In this document: positions 18,961 through 30,608 of the stretch, one piece after another
Position numbering within the stretch: the stretch's first letter is position 1
Layout: every line of letters starts with the position of its first letter
Assembly: GCF_932274485.2 (NCBI RefSeq)
Contig: NC_065880.2
Location: 91,460,730-91,524,729, forward strand
From: Patella vulgata
Taxonomy: Eukaryota > Mollusca > Gastropoda > Patellidae
Direction: 5' to 3'
DNA length: 64,000 nt
Made by a program: the position numbers and the translations under genes
Notes under the pieces: generated by a model
Databases searched by the model: none
What the model was told of the DNA's origin: nothing
Seen by the model: the letters and a program-made list of their open reading frames with translations, nothing else

Positions 18961-20103
18961 TTCTAGACATACACATTAGGGTATTTTTATGTAGAATGTC
19001 AAATTATTGGAGACATGATATTACTGTTAAATTTAAACGCTGAACAACTTATTTGGTCATGGTCGAGGTTTTAGCAGTAATTTTAGGTCAACGATAATTA
19101 TAAATTTTACTCCGTGCATTTATCAATATCTATTTATTTTTGCTTATTGTAATAGTCTCGTGGTATTATAAAAACTTAGAATATCAAGCCATAATTATTT
19201 TCCTGTCAATTATAAAGTATACCATAATTATTTTACATGATTGTGTGTTGCAAATTTAATTTATTTAGTTACCATGGAAATGAAGTTGACTTTCTGTGAA
19301 TTATATATAATAATCATTTTGCATTTTCTTGTGCCAAAAAAATATTTTGTTTGGTTACCATGCAAAAAAAGTTGACTTAAAAAATATACCATAATTATTT
19401 GTGCCGATAATATTATTTATTTAGTTACCATGGAAAAGAAGTTGACTTCCTGTGAATTTTACATTTGCCATAATTTTAATTAGATAATTAAAATGTTCAA
19501 AGTCTGTTCAGCATAATAGTGCCTATATCTTTATATAATATTTATAATATATTTTGTATTTCTAACTTTGTATTTTATATATCTATGACTTATTATTAAA
19601 TATTTTACTTTCGATTCTAATCACCCGAAGATATTAAAAAGATATATTATTTATTTCATTGTATATTTAACTAGTTGATTTTGCTAGTATTTTTACCCAG
19701 ACCGAAGATAACAATTATCAATGTGTTCATTTAAAAATCTGATATTTGAAATATTTAACAGACCTGATATTTGAAAGATCTGATATTTGAAATATTAGAT
19801 ATATTTGAAATTGATATTTTATTCATTTGTTGACATAATTTAGAACCCAATTCTTGTATGGTTTTTTTTATAATTTATTGTGAATTCTTTAAATATTGAT
19901 TTTAATAGCAAGTCATAAATATATTAAATAATATTTTCTACAAAACTGTCTCAAGTTTTTTTCCGTCCCTTTTCCTATAATAATGTCATTGATTATCTAT
20001 AGCTATATGCAATTATATAAAACATGTATTCAAATAATGATATTTTTAGTTTATTAAAAATGTTCATATATTCATCCAATGTAGCTATTGGGTTTTTTTT
20101 AAC
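18961..20103. other. AT-rich intergenic or 3'-flanking DNA
   Basis: No gene recognised. Around 19180-19480 ATACCATAATTATTT and TTAGTTACCATGGAAA/AGAAGTTGACTT recur about three times at roughly 100-base spacing. The stretch may include PTPN13 3' UTR; no clear poly(A) site can be chosen. Confidence 0.5.
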
Positions 20104-20604
20104 TTAAAGATACATTATGGGAGATTCGATAACGAGTTGGCAGTTCTCACTATAATAGTTAAAAACTAGATAAGGTAGAACGCATTTTGGTGAAAATTTC
20201 ATTCAAATTGATTCACTATGAACCGAGAACTAAGCGACTGAAATTCCCATAAGCCTCGGTCATCATTACTAAAGTCAGTACGATAAACAGCATAGTCTCG
20301 ATTATCCATTTAATCGTTTAATGAGAAGGAAAGTTATGCAGTAAATCGGCTTACAATCCACTAAAGATCACAGGCTAGCGCAACCATCTAGAGTTGATTA
20401 TGGTCTCGATAAGTTAATTAATGTCTAATGAATAATTTATATAACATTTCAGGCCTAAAGAAAGACCTGAAATAGACAGATTTACCTCTTGTATAACGTA
20501 GTTTAGTTATATTCACCTGTAATAGGCAGATTTACCTCTTGTATAACGTAGTTTAGTTATATTCACCTGTAATAGGAAGATTTAGCTCTTGCATAATGTA
20601 TGGT
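20104..20604 (+). mobile_element. MITE M1a, complete, with an internal duplication
   Basis: Begins AAAGATACATTATGGGAGAT and ends CTTGCATAATGTATGGTTAA. A ~58-base piece near the right end, containing TTTACCTCTTGTATAACG, is duplicated. It directly abuts an M1b end starting AAAGATACATTG. Confidence 0.82.
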
Positions 20605-20760
20605 TAAAGATACATTGTCTTAAGATTTAGATAAACAGCTGGATGTTCTTGCTATATTAGATCAAAAGTAGGTTAAACGAAGTGAATGTATTGAAAATTT
20701 CATTCAAATTACTTTATTCTGAGGGAACACTATTTTAGTGATAACAGATATCAGTTTAGT
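20605..20760 (+). mobile_element. MITE M1b left part
   Basis: GATACATTGTC, GATTTAGATAAACAGCTGG and TTTCATTCAAATTACTTTAT match the left arm of M1b (compare 32138). The core and right end lie further on, near 21370-21600, so the element may be interrupted. Confidence 0.6.
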
Positions 20761-20830
20761 AAATAAAGGATTTATTTACATGGAACAGAATATTAAAACA
20801 GCTACATCAATCAAACAGGAACTAAAACTA

Positions 20831-21020
20831 CACCAGGAATATAAACGATAAAATTAACGTGATATATTTAGACAACCAATCCGCCCTTCTGCCACGGGAG
20901 TGGCTGAAACTCAGATGAGAGTCCATACACCGGTCTCCACTGTCCTCTGCTACTCTCCGCTCATCTCCTACCCCTCTCTTCTCCTCCCCGCTCGTCTCTC
21001 GTCTGTGTCTCTTTAATTAT
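20831..21020 (+). repeat. Dispersed repeat, copy 2 of 2
   Basis: Direct copy of 17905-18085: CACCAGGAATATAAACGATA, CGCCCTTCTGCCACGG, TGAGAGTCCATACAC, then CT-rich sequence. Confidence 0.7.
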
Positions 21021-21369
21021 CGTTCATTTCTAGAGTTTTACGTCCACTTCCACCAATGGTGATATTGTAGACAAGTGTTTCCTAAGAAACTTACTAGAGA
21101 AATCCATAAGGAATAGTCTTGGTGGTTATATACCTTTCAACTGGATCTAAACACACAAGATCATTACTATATATGGTATTTACAAGTTATCTTAATTTCA
21201 CTGACTGATATAAATATATACACGTAGAATTGATAGTCTTTAATTAGTGCGTACGTGTTTAGAACAAAGTGTATAATTGAAAAGCCGATATCATCTATTA
21301 TCAAAACTAGCTGAATAATAATTAGCATTTTATAAAATAGAAAATTGAGCACTTTGTCACACGCAGCCT

Positions 21370-21605
21370 TTGAAGGTTTGACAAGATGTGTGCACTGATT
21401 GTAACCACTGTACTGGTTGTTCAAAGCTAAGTCTTGCTTCACCAGTTTTAGATTAAATCATTATATGACTGCACTGTTCTAATCTGTTTAAGATAGGACC
21501 TATCCGATGATATCGAGAGTTGATTATGGGCTTGATAAGTTAATTAATGCCTAATTAATAATTTAGATAACATTTAGCTCTTGCATAATGCATGTTATAT
21601 ATTTC
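21370..21605 (+). mobile_element. MITE M1b right part
   Basis: GACAAGATGTGTGCACTG, TATCGAGAGTTGATTATGG and the end TTTAGCTCTTGCATAATGCA. Together with 20605-20760 it may be one interrupted element. Confidence 0.65.
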
Positions 21606-21787
21606 ACTAGGTATATCACGTGACTATCGTTAAAATATCAAATTTCTCACGGCTTAATACACCTAGATATGTACTCAGATTAATTATTTAACATTTAATT
21701 AAGAATACAAAAGGTGTTGAGTAATTAACAGACTAATTAATTAATCAACATGGCTCTATAAACTAAAAAGTGATAAACCCAACACTA

Positions 21788-22018
21788 GGTTGGGATGGCC
21801 TAGTGGTTTAGAGTGTCACGTTTTGACCTCTAGCTGACCGGTCACCTCTGGCTTGCATTTGTGGTTTCGACGCCTTCTCAACCTCGTGGGTTTATTCCGG
21901 GTACTCCGGTTTCCTCCCACAGGAAAGGCGCGTGCGCTAAGATAATGAAAAACAAAAAAAAATAAAAGACAACTTCGGTGGAAGCTGACGTTAAACACTA
22001 AGAACAACAACAACAAAT
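21788..22018 (+). repeat. SINE-C
   Basis: Head GGGATGGCCTAGTGGTTTAG with a B-box-like GTGGTTTCGACGCC, then the same central core as SINE-A (AACCTCGTGGGTTTATTCCG, GTACTCCGGTTTCCTCCCAC), then TGACGTTAAACACTAAG and (AAC)n. The only copy seen here. Confidence 0.75.
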
Positions 22019-22127
22019 TATCTAATCTAGACAGACCCTTTTTAAACTACACAACAGTAGAAACCAAATGTTTTTTTTATAATTCTTAATGAATTTGATC
22101 AGTTTTCCAACAGTGGCTTGAAACTGG

Positions 22128-22385
22128 GCATACAGTGTGCTATGAGGGAAATTTTGCCCGGACAGCGGCACTACGGCCTACTCTTATATCGAATTCCAAC
22201 TGTCAAGGGATCTTTTACGTGCACAGGGGACCTCGGTTTTTCGTCCCATCCGAACGACTAGACAGCTGTCCTTGTCAGGCCCTCCTGCATCACTGACAAG
22301 GGGGGACCACGCCGGAAAATTTGGATGAACTTTCTCGACCAATGCAGGGATCGAACACCCGACCTACAGGCTAGCGAGCTGGTTT
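22128..22385 (-). repeat. SINE-B, 3'-truncated copy in - sense
   Basis: Read on the + strand: CAGTGTGCTATGAGGGAAAT, CGAATTCCAACTGTCAAGGG, the GACAAGGGG part, and the tRNA-like head as CAGGGATCGAACACCCGACC. Confidence 0.86.
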
Positions 22386-22802
22386 GAAACTAAACAGTAA
22401 AAACAGAAACTCCTGCTAAAACAAACCAACTAAATAATACTTGAGTTTTAGTGAGTATAGATCAATGAAATTTCAATTGATCATATTTTTTTAAATTCTG
22501 AACGGAATTAAACGATTAGTTGACTGATATTCCTATGAGAGCTTCATCTTTCACGATATTGCAGTCGGCAAGGAATTCCCATAGCTATAAATGATGCATC
22601 GAGCCTTTATTGGGTTCCACAGTAGCTAACGACGAATTTCTGGATTTCATCCTGGTGTTGAAGACCCCTTGATAGTTGGAAATTAAAATAATAGACAGCA
22701 GTACCACTGTCTGGGCAAAATGTCCCTCATATCATTTCACTTTAAACTATTGCCAGCCGGTGAATTTTTTGTTAAATGTTTTTTTTTGTCTTGCATGTCT
22801 TA

Positions 22803-23608
22803 AGCCCGGCTCAGATCGACCTTGCGACGCGACACAACTGTCGGCGACTATCGTAAATTGCACTCAGATCGAATTCAGCAATGATCGCCGACCAGTTGCT
22901 ATCGGTCGTACGATTGAACGCGAGCGCGCTCACATCGACACCGATACACCGACTTGTGGCGTCCTCACGAATAGATCATGTGACTCGTTCAAAATGGCGC
23001 CACACAGAATGCAGGTACGCGCACACAAATTTTCCTCATAAAAATACAAAATATGCCTAAAATGTTACTATAAGCGGGATTCGAACCCAACCACGCAGTA
23101 ACGCGACGAGCTTTCGTGTTTTAATCGTTTAAGTTGCGTTTTTAACTGCTTCTACCAGATCTATTGAGCTCTTTAGCCATTTCATCTATTGCCTTTCTTT
23201 TTTTGTCCCTATCGGAGTACTCTTTTGATGATATTTTATAGAGGCATGGTCTCTCTTCCCACATAACAATCAGGCTTTCTTCTTCTTCGGTCTTCCATGA
23301 GGTCGCCATGTTGATTTTTCATTCGCCGCTCTGATTGGCTAGAATTATAGCGCAGTCGGCAACCGATCGTAGAAACGCACACATCGACGATGACGAGTCG
23401 GCGACTGGTTCCGTCACGTCGTAGAAGTAGAACATGTTCAACTCCTGCGACTCAGTCGCCGTTCGTGAAAAACTGTCGCACGACGGTCGTAGCTAGACTC
23501 AGATCGACTAGAATCGGCGACGGAAATTGTGCGACGATCGGCGGCAGTCGCCGGAAAACCAGTCGGCGACCAGTTGAGTCGCGTCGTAAGGTCGATCTGA
23601 GCCCCCCT
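22803..23608. mobile_element. Harbinger-like MITE (TTA target site)
   Basis: Terminal inverted repeats GGCTCAGATCGACCTTGCGA and TCGTAAGGTCGATCTGAGCC, continuing into GCGAC-rich arms, with TTA at 22800-22802 and 23609-23611. The inside is rich in CGAC/GTCG. A 3-bp TWA target site is typical of PIF/Harbinger; no transposase is present. Confidence 0.8.
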
Positions 23609-23663
23609 TTATAATCTTATTCATGTATTTATCACTGAAATATATCATTCTGTTGCAAGCAAG

Positions 23664-24052
23664 GGGGGTGGATGGCCAAATGGTTAGCGCGTTATATCAT
23701 AAGGTTTGTTATTAAGTCAACTGGCGTGGTTTCGATTCCCCGGTTGTACGTGACAAGCAATAGGGTCGCCCGTCCAACCTCGTGGGGTTTTTTTCCGGGC
23801 CAAATGGCTAGCGCATGCGCGTTGTATCATAAGGTCTGCCATTGGGTCAACTGGCGTGGTTTCTATTCCCTGGCTGTACGTGACAAGGAGTAGGGTTGCC
23901 TTAAAAGCTCGTGGGTTTTCCCCGGGTACTCCAGTTTCTGCTAAGGACCCCCTGTGCGCAAGTGAATTATTGAAATAAAACTGAACCATATGTTAGTCCC
24001 GAAATGACCTAGTTTGTGTCGAGTGGACGTTAAACCACATTTATCTCTCATT
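23664..24052 (+). repeat. SINE-A, partial copy plus second copy in tandem
   Basis: A first head (GGTGGATGGCCAAATGGTTA) runs to CCTCGTGGGG, then a second unit begins CCAAATGGCTAGCGCATGCG and continues to GTTAAACCACATTTATCTC. Confidence 0.83.
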
Positions 24053-24067
24053 CTGCATATTTCATCC

Positions 24068-24198
24068 AAGGTCAAGAGGTGTAAACTGGGTTTAGAGCAC
24101 GTGATTGTTGCCGAGGATTGTGGGTTAGGGTTAGTGTTAGGCGTAGGGTTAGGTCTTGGTTAGTGTTAGCTCTAGCCCTGTTTACATCTCGTGACCTT
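24068..24198. mobile_element. Short MITE with ~20-bp inverted ends (M4)
   Basis: AAGGTCAAGAGGTGTAAAC at the left is inverted as GTTTACATCTCGTGACCTT at the right. The centre holds GGGTTAGGGTTAGTG. A 72-base relative lies at 53918-53989 and a fragment near 49377-49450. Confidence 0.7.
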
Positions 24199-25195
24199 GA
24201 GGAAATTATGCGTTTGACCTTGTCAAATAAATCTAACCCATTATATACACACAGAGATCTATGTAGGCTACTTCATTCCTCGAGAATAGATCTCTGTCCT
24301 AAATGGCCACCAAATTGTAAAATGAGAAAACTGTTTTGTTATGCGGTTCTACTCAGTTTCACACCTGTAGAAGACCGTTTCACACCTGTAGAAGACTGGT
24401 AAATAAATAAAAGACAAAATAAATATGGTCATTAAAATTTATACTTTTTTCACTTCAGCAACTGTTGCATATAGGCCTACACGTTGGTGAAGTTTTTTAA
24501 GTATGGGTCACTGCTTCAAATTCAAATGAATAAAAAATACTTTAGATTTTAAAACTGCACATCTATTGAAAAGTATAATATTACTGAAGATCACATTTGT
24601 ATTGTAAGTTTTCAGTGTTTTTCATGTCCGCTGTGTTTCGAAAATTTGACAGAAACGCATGTTTTTGTAATTTAGTCATAACTCCCTTAATACACTGTCT
24701 ATTTGTATAATTCAACTAACAAAATTTATTAAAGGACGTGTTTTATCAGCATGCATTTATATCCTTTCCAAAGCAAGTTACAGAAAATATATTAATTTGA
24801 GTTTCAAAATACAATTTATAGAAGTAAGAGAGCACAACGCAATAAAATGGCTATTTTTGGGACATATTTATTGCTGTAACCCAACAACGAACATATATAA
24901 TGACTTGGAATTTGGTGTTGATTAGGAGAAGACGTTATTACAAATATTGAATATAAGAAATGGACTGTATAATTCTGGAAGTTGTTTCCAAACTGTATAT
25001 AACATCAAAAGATTGAAAACTGGACAAATACATGTACTGTGTTTTACCCGTTTTTCAATTTTATTATGGAAGCCGAATAAATACTCAACAAAATTCGTGG
25101 ATGTATACTTAGTGTTTTTGGTTAAAATCGTCGATTTAGGACTTAAAATGTCGGTTAACTAGCTTAGTGTCTGTTCTCTAGCGGAGCTTACTGTA
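24199..25195. other. AT-rich intergenic DNA
   Basis: No gene or repeat recognised apart from a short duplication, TTTCACACCTGTAGAAGAC, at 24357-24400. Confidence 0.45.
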
Positions 25196-25199
25196 GACA

Positions 25200-25310
25200 G
25201 ACAGCCCAAGTTTAGTATGATGCTGACTGACTGACCAGGAGGTTTCGGGTTTGATTCTCGTGTTTGCCAAGAAAGCCCTGAAGGAATTTCTAGCGTGGTT
25301 TCAATTTGTC
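25200..25310 (+). repeat. SINE-B head remnant
   Basis: CAGGAGGTTTCGGGTTTGAT, TTGCCAAGAAAGCCCTGAAG and TAGCGTGGTTTCAATTTGTC follow the SINE-B head with many changes. Confidence 0.5.
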
Positions 25311-25938
25311 AGGAATGACCAAAACCCAGCTTAACCGGTGCGGGGCCCCTGACGCGACGAAAAAGATTATTTCATATTCTTTTGAATGACACGCATGCGT
25401 AACACACAATTAAACGGTCTGTAATACAAGAATAATGACAGAGAAGGTTGAGGGATGGCAGTCTCACCCAGTCTCCGCCCATCGCGCCACTAGAAGCATA
25501 GACAGATCACGAGTGGAACTTCACGGGGAGGTTGAGGGATACCTCAGTCTCCGCCCATCGCACCGCTTGATCGATTACCGTGAAACTTTCATCTGGAATT
25601 TGATTTTTTTTTCTATTTTTGCCATGAACCGCCCCACCCCCTTCCCCAAAACCACAGGGCCCTGGGCCTGGGTCCCTCAGGCCTATGACTAAGCTGGGCT
25701 TTGGGAATGGCAATAGTTTTGTTTTTTTGGGACCAGGAGGAACTGGTTGCTAACCACTACACTTGTCTCGTTGTTGTTCTTCTTGTACTTGCCTCTGAAA
25801 ATAAAACCATCAATGACCCCATGCCAGTGATTTCAAAGAACTTCCGATGCTTATGTCTGGCCCTTGGGTCCATTCTCTTGATTTGATTTGACTTTCCTTT
25901 TTTTTATGTTTAAATGTAAAATAAAAGCAATGCTATCT
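25311..25938. other. Intergenic DNA with short direct repeat
   Basis: GAGGTTGAGGGA and CAGTCTCCGCCCATCGC each occur twice between 25440 and 25562, about 85 bases apart. Open frames here have no recognised motif and are not called genes. Confidence 0.45.
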
Positions 25939-25940
25939 AA

Positions 25941-26388
25941 ATGTATATTTTATATCCCCATGACATTTTACTAAATTTGTTAATCAGTCTAGAGAAGAAG
26001 AATAAAATTGCGTAGTTTATAAAGTTTAAATGTCAGTAAACATTACTCAACTGCATCAGGAGAATACAAGCTGTCATCATTTTTTCTGTTAGGGTGGCTA
26101 AATCGTTAAAGATACATTATGGGAGATTAGATAAAGAGATGACAGTTCTCACTATAATAGTTAATGTATATTTAATATCCACTTGACATTTTACTAAATT
26201 TGTTAATCGGTCCAGAGAAGAAGAATAAAATTGCGTAGTTTATAAAGTTTAAATGTCAGTAAACATTACTCAACTGCATCAGGAGAATACAAGCTGTCAT
26301 CATTATTTCTGTTAGGGTGGCTAAATCGTTAAAGATACATTATGGGAGATTAGATAAAGAGATGTCAGTTCTCACTATAATAGTTAAA
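25941..26388. repeat. 223-bp tandem duplication containing an M1 end
   Basis: ATGTATATTT(T/A)ATATCC at 25941 recurs at 26164. The two units match through AGAAGAAGAATAAAATTGCG and CAAGCTGTCATCATT to the M1 end GATACATTATGGGAGATTAG. Confidence 0.85.
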
Positions 26389-26735
26389 AACTAGATAATG
26401 TAAATTCAATTTGCTGAATATTTCATTCTCATTGATCCACTATGAACCGAGAATTAAGCGATTGAAATTTCGGCCTAGCCTCGATCATCATCACTAAAGT
26501 CTGTACTATAAAAAACATAGTCTCGATCATCCATTTCATGATTAAATAATGAATGGAAGTCGAGCAGCAAATGGGATTATAATTCAGTAAATACTGCAGG
26601 CTAGCGATGCCATCGAGAGTTGATTATGGTCTGGATAAGTTAATTAATGTCTAATTAATAATTTAGATAACATTTCATGGCTAAAGAAAGACCTGCAATT
26701 GGCAGATTTAGCTTTTGCATAATGTATGTTTAATA
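26330..26735 (+). mobile_element. MITE M1a, complete
   Basis: TTAAAGATACATTATGGGAG to CTTTTGCATAATGTATG with TTAA at both ends; the core contains GATCCACTATGAACCGAGAA and TCGATCATCATCACTAAAG. Confidence 0.86.
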
Positions 26736-26891
26736 GAGACTTAATCTTAGATATAGGAATCCCTTGCAATAATGATACACCAACATCAAAGGCTGATGTA
26801 ACATCTGTATTTTAAAGCAAGTTATAACCCAATCTTACTGTACTCAAAGCCACTGATCGTCATCTGACTGATTGTTAATCTCTTGCAAACT

Positions 26892-27142
26892 GTTAGCAGG
26901 TGCGCGCTGTATCATAAGGTCTGTCATTGAGTCAACTGGTGTGGTTTCGATTCCTCGGTGACAAGGATTAGGGTCGCCTGTTCAACCTCGTGGGTTTTCT
27001 CTGGGTCCTCCGGCTTCCTCCCACTGCTAAAGACCCCTACTCGCAAGCGAATTATTGAAATAAAATGTTAGTCCCGAAATGACCTGGTTTGTGTCGAGTG
27101 GACGTTACCCCCCCCCCCCCTCTCTCCCTCTCTCTCTCTCTA
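26892..27142 (+). repeat. SINE-A, 5'-truncated
   Basis: Starts at GTTAGCAGGTGCGCGCTG and ends GTGTCGAGTGGACGTTA, a C-run and (CT)n. Confidence 0.83.
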
Positions 27143-27383
27143 GTTATGGCCCATGTTTTACTCTGTCGAACCCTGTGAACGTACGAACGATCTGTATGCT
27201 AGAGGACACGAAAACGTAAACGAAGATATGTTCGTTTTGGTGTTCGTTTTCGTACCGATGCGAAAGGTCCCTAATTTTTGTAAATTACTTCCAGAATTAA
27301 ACCCTTGTTTCAGTTTGTAGAACCTGATCTATGTGAAATTAACTTGTAAATGCCCCCCCCCCCCCCATTACCGACAAAAATTT

Positions 27384-27431
27384 AAATATGCGACAACCCT
27401 GTTGACGATTGAACTGTTGTTGTGGGCGTAC
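27384..27431 (+). repeat. Terminal fragment of the 8502-9581 element family
   Basis: AATATGCGACAACCCTGTTG and TGTTGTGGGCGTACGTTTC match the right end of that element and its flank (9527-9590). Confidence 0.65.
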
Positions 27432-27529
27432 GTTTCTTTGCCTGGTAACCTATCTTCTCTTTTACTTTTGATTTTCTACTTTCTACCCCAGATATCCCCC
27501 ATAATGTAGGGAAGAATCAGTTTAGAAAT

Positions 27530-27810
27530 AAAATGAAATGAAATGGGGTTTAGCGTCCTACTGTTCTGCTCCGACTGGGCTAATGAAGACGGGCATACAC
27601 CATACAGTGTGCTATGAGAGAAATTTTGCCCGGACAGCGGCACTACAGCCTACTCCTTATATCGAATTCCAACTTGCCAAGGGATATTTTACGTCCACGC
27701 CAATGTATATACGGAACCTCGGTTTTTCGTCCCATTCGAACGACTAGATCGCTGTTCTTGTCAGGCCCTCTGTCCTGCATCACTGACAAGGGGAAACCAC
27801 TAAAAATCAG
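27530..27810 (-). repeat. SINE-B in - sense
   Basis: On the + strand AAATGAAATGGGGTTTAGCG through GAATTCCAACTTGCCAAGGG to CACTGACAAGGGG, where it breaks off before the tRNA-like head. Confidence 0.87.
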
Positions 27811-28660
27811 TATAGGTCAAAAGTCAAAATGAATTCCGCCAGTATGGTCGACTCCTCGTCTGCGTTATTTATTCTGAGACGTATTTTCTAGAGACATTTA
27901 TTTCCGGTTTCATTGACCTTTAAAATATGTCAGTTCTTGTGATTTGTGTGATCAATACTATTGAGAATCGTGAGAACATGCAGTTGTCTTTGATCTTCTG
28001 TGTGGGTGTTAAAGACGAGGAAATGATGTTCCTTATAATAATCGTCTCTTGGATCAATACCGTTCTCACAGTAGAGTTCCAAATAAAAATATATCGCTTA
28101 ATGGATCAATCACGTTCTCTCAAAAGCCCCGGGGGATCTAAATAATGATAGTTAGTTTCAATTAAATGAAATGACATGGGTTTTAAAGTAGCTAAGTCTT
28201 TAACTCAATATCATCCAAAGTCTCCGGCATTGACAACACGAATAATTTGTCAATTTAAATCAACACGGATGTTGTTATCTTACCGGGATAAGACGGCTTT
28301 TGATATCTAATATTTAAGACAAAATAAACATTTTACCATTGGTACACGAATCGTGCACCACAATGCGTTTCAGCGCTATTTGTAACAAGGGACTAGACAT
28401 ATTCCACAAGTCATGTCAAACGGTGACGCGATATTCTTATCTGGAGAACATGCACAATAAATACTATCGGTGAAGACTGGAATAACCAGACGCTAGAGAC
28501 GGCCATTCGATTGAGACTTCAGGTGTATTTCGCCAAACATAGCTGATTTGAAATTAGAGTAAAACGGTAACGATTGAATGTAAATCAGGTTATATACATT
28601 CATATTACATTATTATATGCGTTGCAACCCATTTGTGTCAATTTCTAGGTCCCTAGTTTT
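27811..28660. other. Intergenic DNA, no feature recognised
   Basis: No coding motif and no match to the repeat families in this window. An open frame at 27927-28145 has no recognised motif. Confidence 0.4.
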
Positions 28661-28661
28661 A

Positions 28662-29142
28662 GCGATTTAGCGTCCTACTATTCTGCTGCTCTTACTGGGC
28701 TAATGAAGACGAGGATACACCATGTAGTGTCCTAATAGGGACATTTTGCCCGGACAGCGGCGATACGGCCCACTATTAAACTAAATTCCAGTTGTCAAGG
28801 TTTCCTTTTGCGTACACGCCAATGTGTACACGAAACCTTGTTTTTGTCCCATCCGAACGACTAGACAGCTGACCTTGTCAGGCACCCCAAGTTGCAGGAC
28901 GGAGGGCCTGACAAGAACAGCTGTCTAGTCCTTCGGATGGGACAAAACACCGAGGTCCCCGTGTATACATTCGCACGTAAAATATCCCTTGGCAGTTGGA
29001 ATTCGATATAAGAGTAGGCGATAGTGCGGCTGCCCGGGCAAAATTTCCCTCATAACACACTGTATGGCGTATGCCCGTCTTAGCCCAGTTCGGAGTAGAC
29101 CAGTAGGACGTTAAACACCATTTCATTTCATTTCATTTCATT
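28662..29142. repeat. Two SINE-B copies in opposite orientation
   Basis: 28662-28893 is SINE-B on the - strand and 28894-29142 is SINE-B on the + strand. They meet in the GACAAGG/GGGCCTGACAAG region and form an inverted pair ending CCATTTCATTTCATTTCATT. Confidence 0.83.
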
Positions 29143-29329
29143 TCAATTGAGTTCACGATCTGATACGTGCGGATACGTTCAGATACGTTTCGGTACGATC
29201 AACACGATTGCTACGACTGACCTTAATATATGATAAGACCTGATAGGATCACAACGATTAATCCACGATTAAAACAACGATTTCAATCGTAGCCCGAATC
29301 GTGATAGTGTGAACTGAACATAAGCATAC

Positions 29330-29596
29330 GCTATACAGTGTGCTATGAGGACAACTGTGCCCGGATAGTGGCACTACGGCCTACTTTTACGTGCACGCCA
29401 ATGTGTACAAGGGACCTCGGTTTTTCGTCCCATCCGAATGACTAGACAGCTCTCCTTGTCAGGCCCTGCTGCATCACTGACAAGGGGGAACCACTCCGGA
29501 AAATCTGGATGAACTTTCTCGACCAATGGAGGGATCGAACACGCGACCTCCAGGCTAGCGAGCCAGCTTCTTACCCACCTAGCCACCGTGACCCCA
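29330..29596 (-). repeat. SINE-B in - sense, tail missing
   Basis: From ACGCTATACAGTGTGC to the head (GGATCGAACACGCGACCTCC, CTTACCCACCTAGCCACC). Confidence 0.85.
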
Positions 29597-29744
29597 CGTG
29601 AACTCAATAGGGACCACCCTAATGCATCGCATGATAGCGGGCAATCTGTTTCACAGAGAATTACGAGTCTTCTCTAATTGTAGCGACCTAGCGAATATTC
29701 ACTGCTGATCAGTGTGGATAGTGGGAACTTGGCATTAAGCGGCA

Positions 29745-30556
29745 TTTAGTAACTGTATAAGATTTACACATGGAATACAAATTACTTGAAGAGTTTATTT
29801 CTGGCGAAGTTTCAACGGGGAGTTCTATCGTTTGTATCAAACAAAGAATGACTTATTTTCTTCATTGTGTCAACTCCAGTCACTGGGCAAAAAGGTTTAG
29901 GCTATCTTCTCCTAGAAAATGGTCTTTCTTTCATTACGTGATGGCCGCTTTCTTTATTTGTACAAGGCTTTTTATTAAATGTCCACACTGAATCACAAAT
30001 ACAGAAGTATCTCTCAAGATATTTCCCAGGATGATGTGATTCACAATACTTCGATTGAATGATAAATGTAGAAGTAGCTCTTAAGATTTATTTTGGGGCA
30101 TGATATGGTTTCCATCACTTTAACTGAAAGGTCCCCTTGACGTCTATTAAATCAGGTTGAAATATCTTCTTCTAATGAGAATGAAAAGTGATGGCCTGAT
30201 CGACATTTTCTTGGGCGAGGAAACTAGGAAAATACAAGGCGATCTTAGTTACAGGTTAAATTAGTTCTCTTCCTTCAAGAAATAAGAGAGAGGTGAGGTT
30301 TAAAATCCACTCGACACAAGCTAGGTCATTTGGGGACTAACATATGGTTCAATTTTATTTCAATATTTCGCTTGCGCATAGGGTTCTTTAGTAGTGGGGG
30401 AAAACCGGAGAACCCGAAGACAACCCACGAGGTTGGACAGGCTACCCTACTCCTTGTCACGTACAACTAGGGAGTCGAAACTACTCCAGTTGACCCAATG
30501 ACAGACCTTATGATACAGCGGGTACGTGCTAACCATTCGGCCACCCAACCCCCCTG
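29745..30556. repeat. Inverted duplication, left copy
   Basis: Matches 48193-49015 on the opposite strand, from GGCATTTAGTAACTG to a SINE-A included in both copies. Shared blocks include GTCCACATTGAATCACAAAT-like sequence, CTTTTCATTCTCATTAGAAG and GTTCTCTTCCTTCAAGAAAT (or complements). It contains a short open frame of no known family. Confidence 0.82.
30287..30556 (-). repeat. SINE-A in - sense
   Basis: GAGAGAGGTGAGGTTTAAAA through CCACGAGGTTGGACAGGC to GGCCACCCAACCCCCC. Confidence 0.85.
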
Positions 30557-30608
30557 TTTATTTGAAGCAGTGTACGTCCGGCTTAAAGATGCATTAAGTA
30601 CATTTAGC

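Noticed and set aside
22676-23614. Arg-rich open frames at 22676-23041 and 23390-23614
   Set aside because: They fall in the CGAC/GTCG-rich Harbinger-like MITE and have no domain.
29770-29991. Short protein also encoded, altered, at 48756-48980
   Set aside because: The two frames come from the inverted duplication. They differ in length pattern and composition without a conserved domain, so a gene is not supported.
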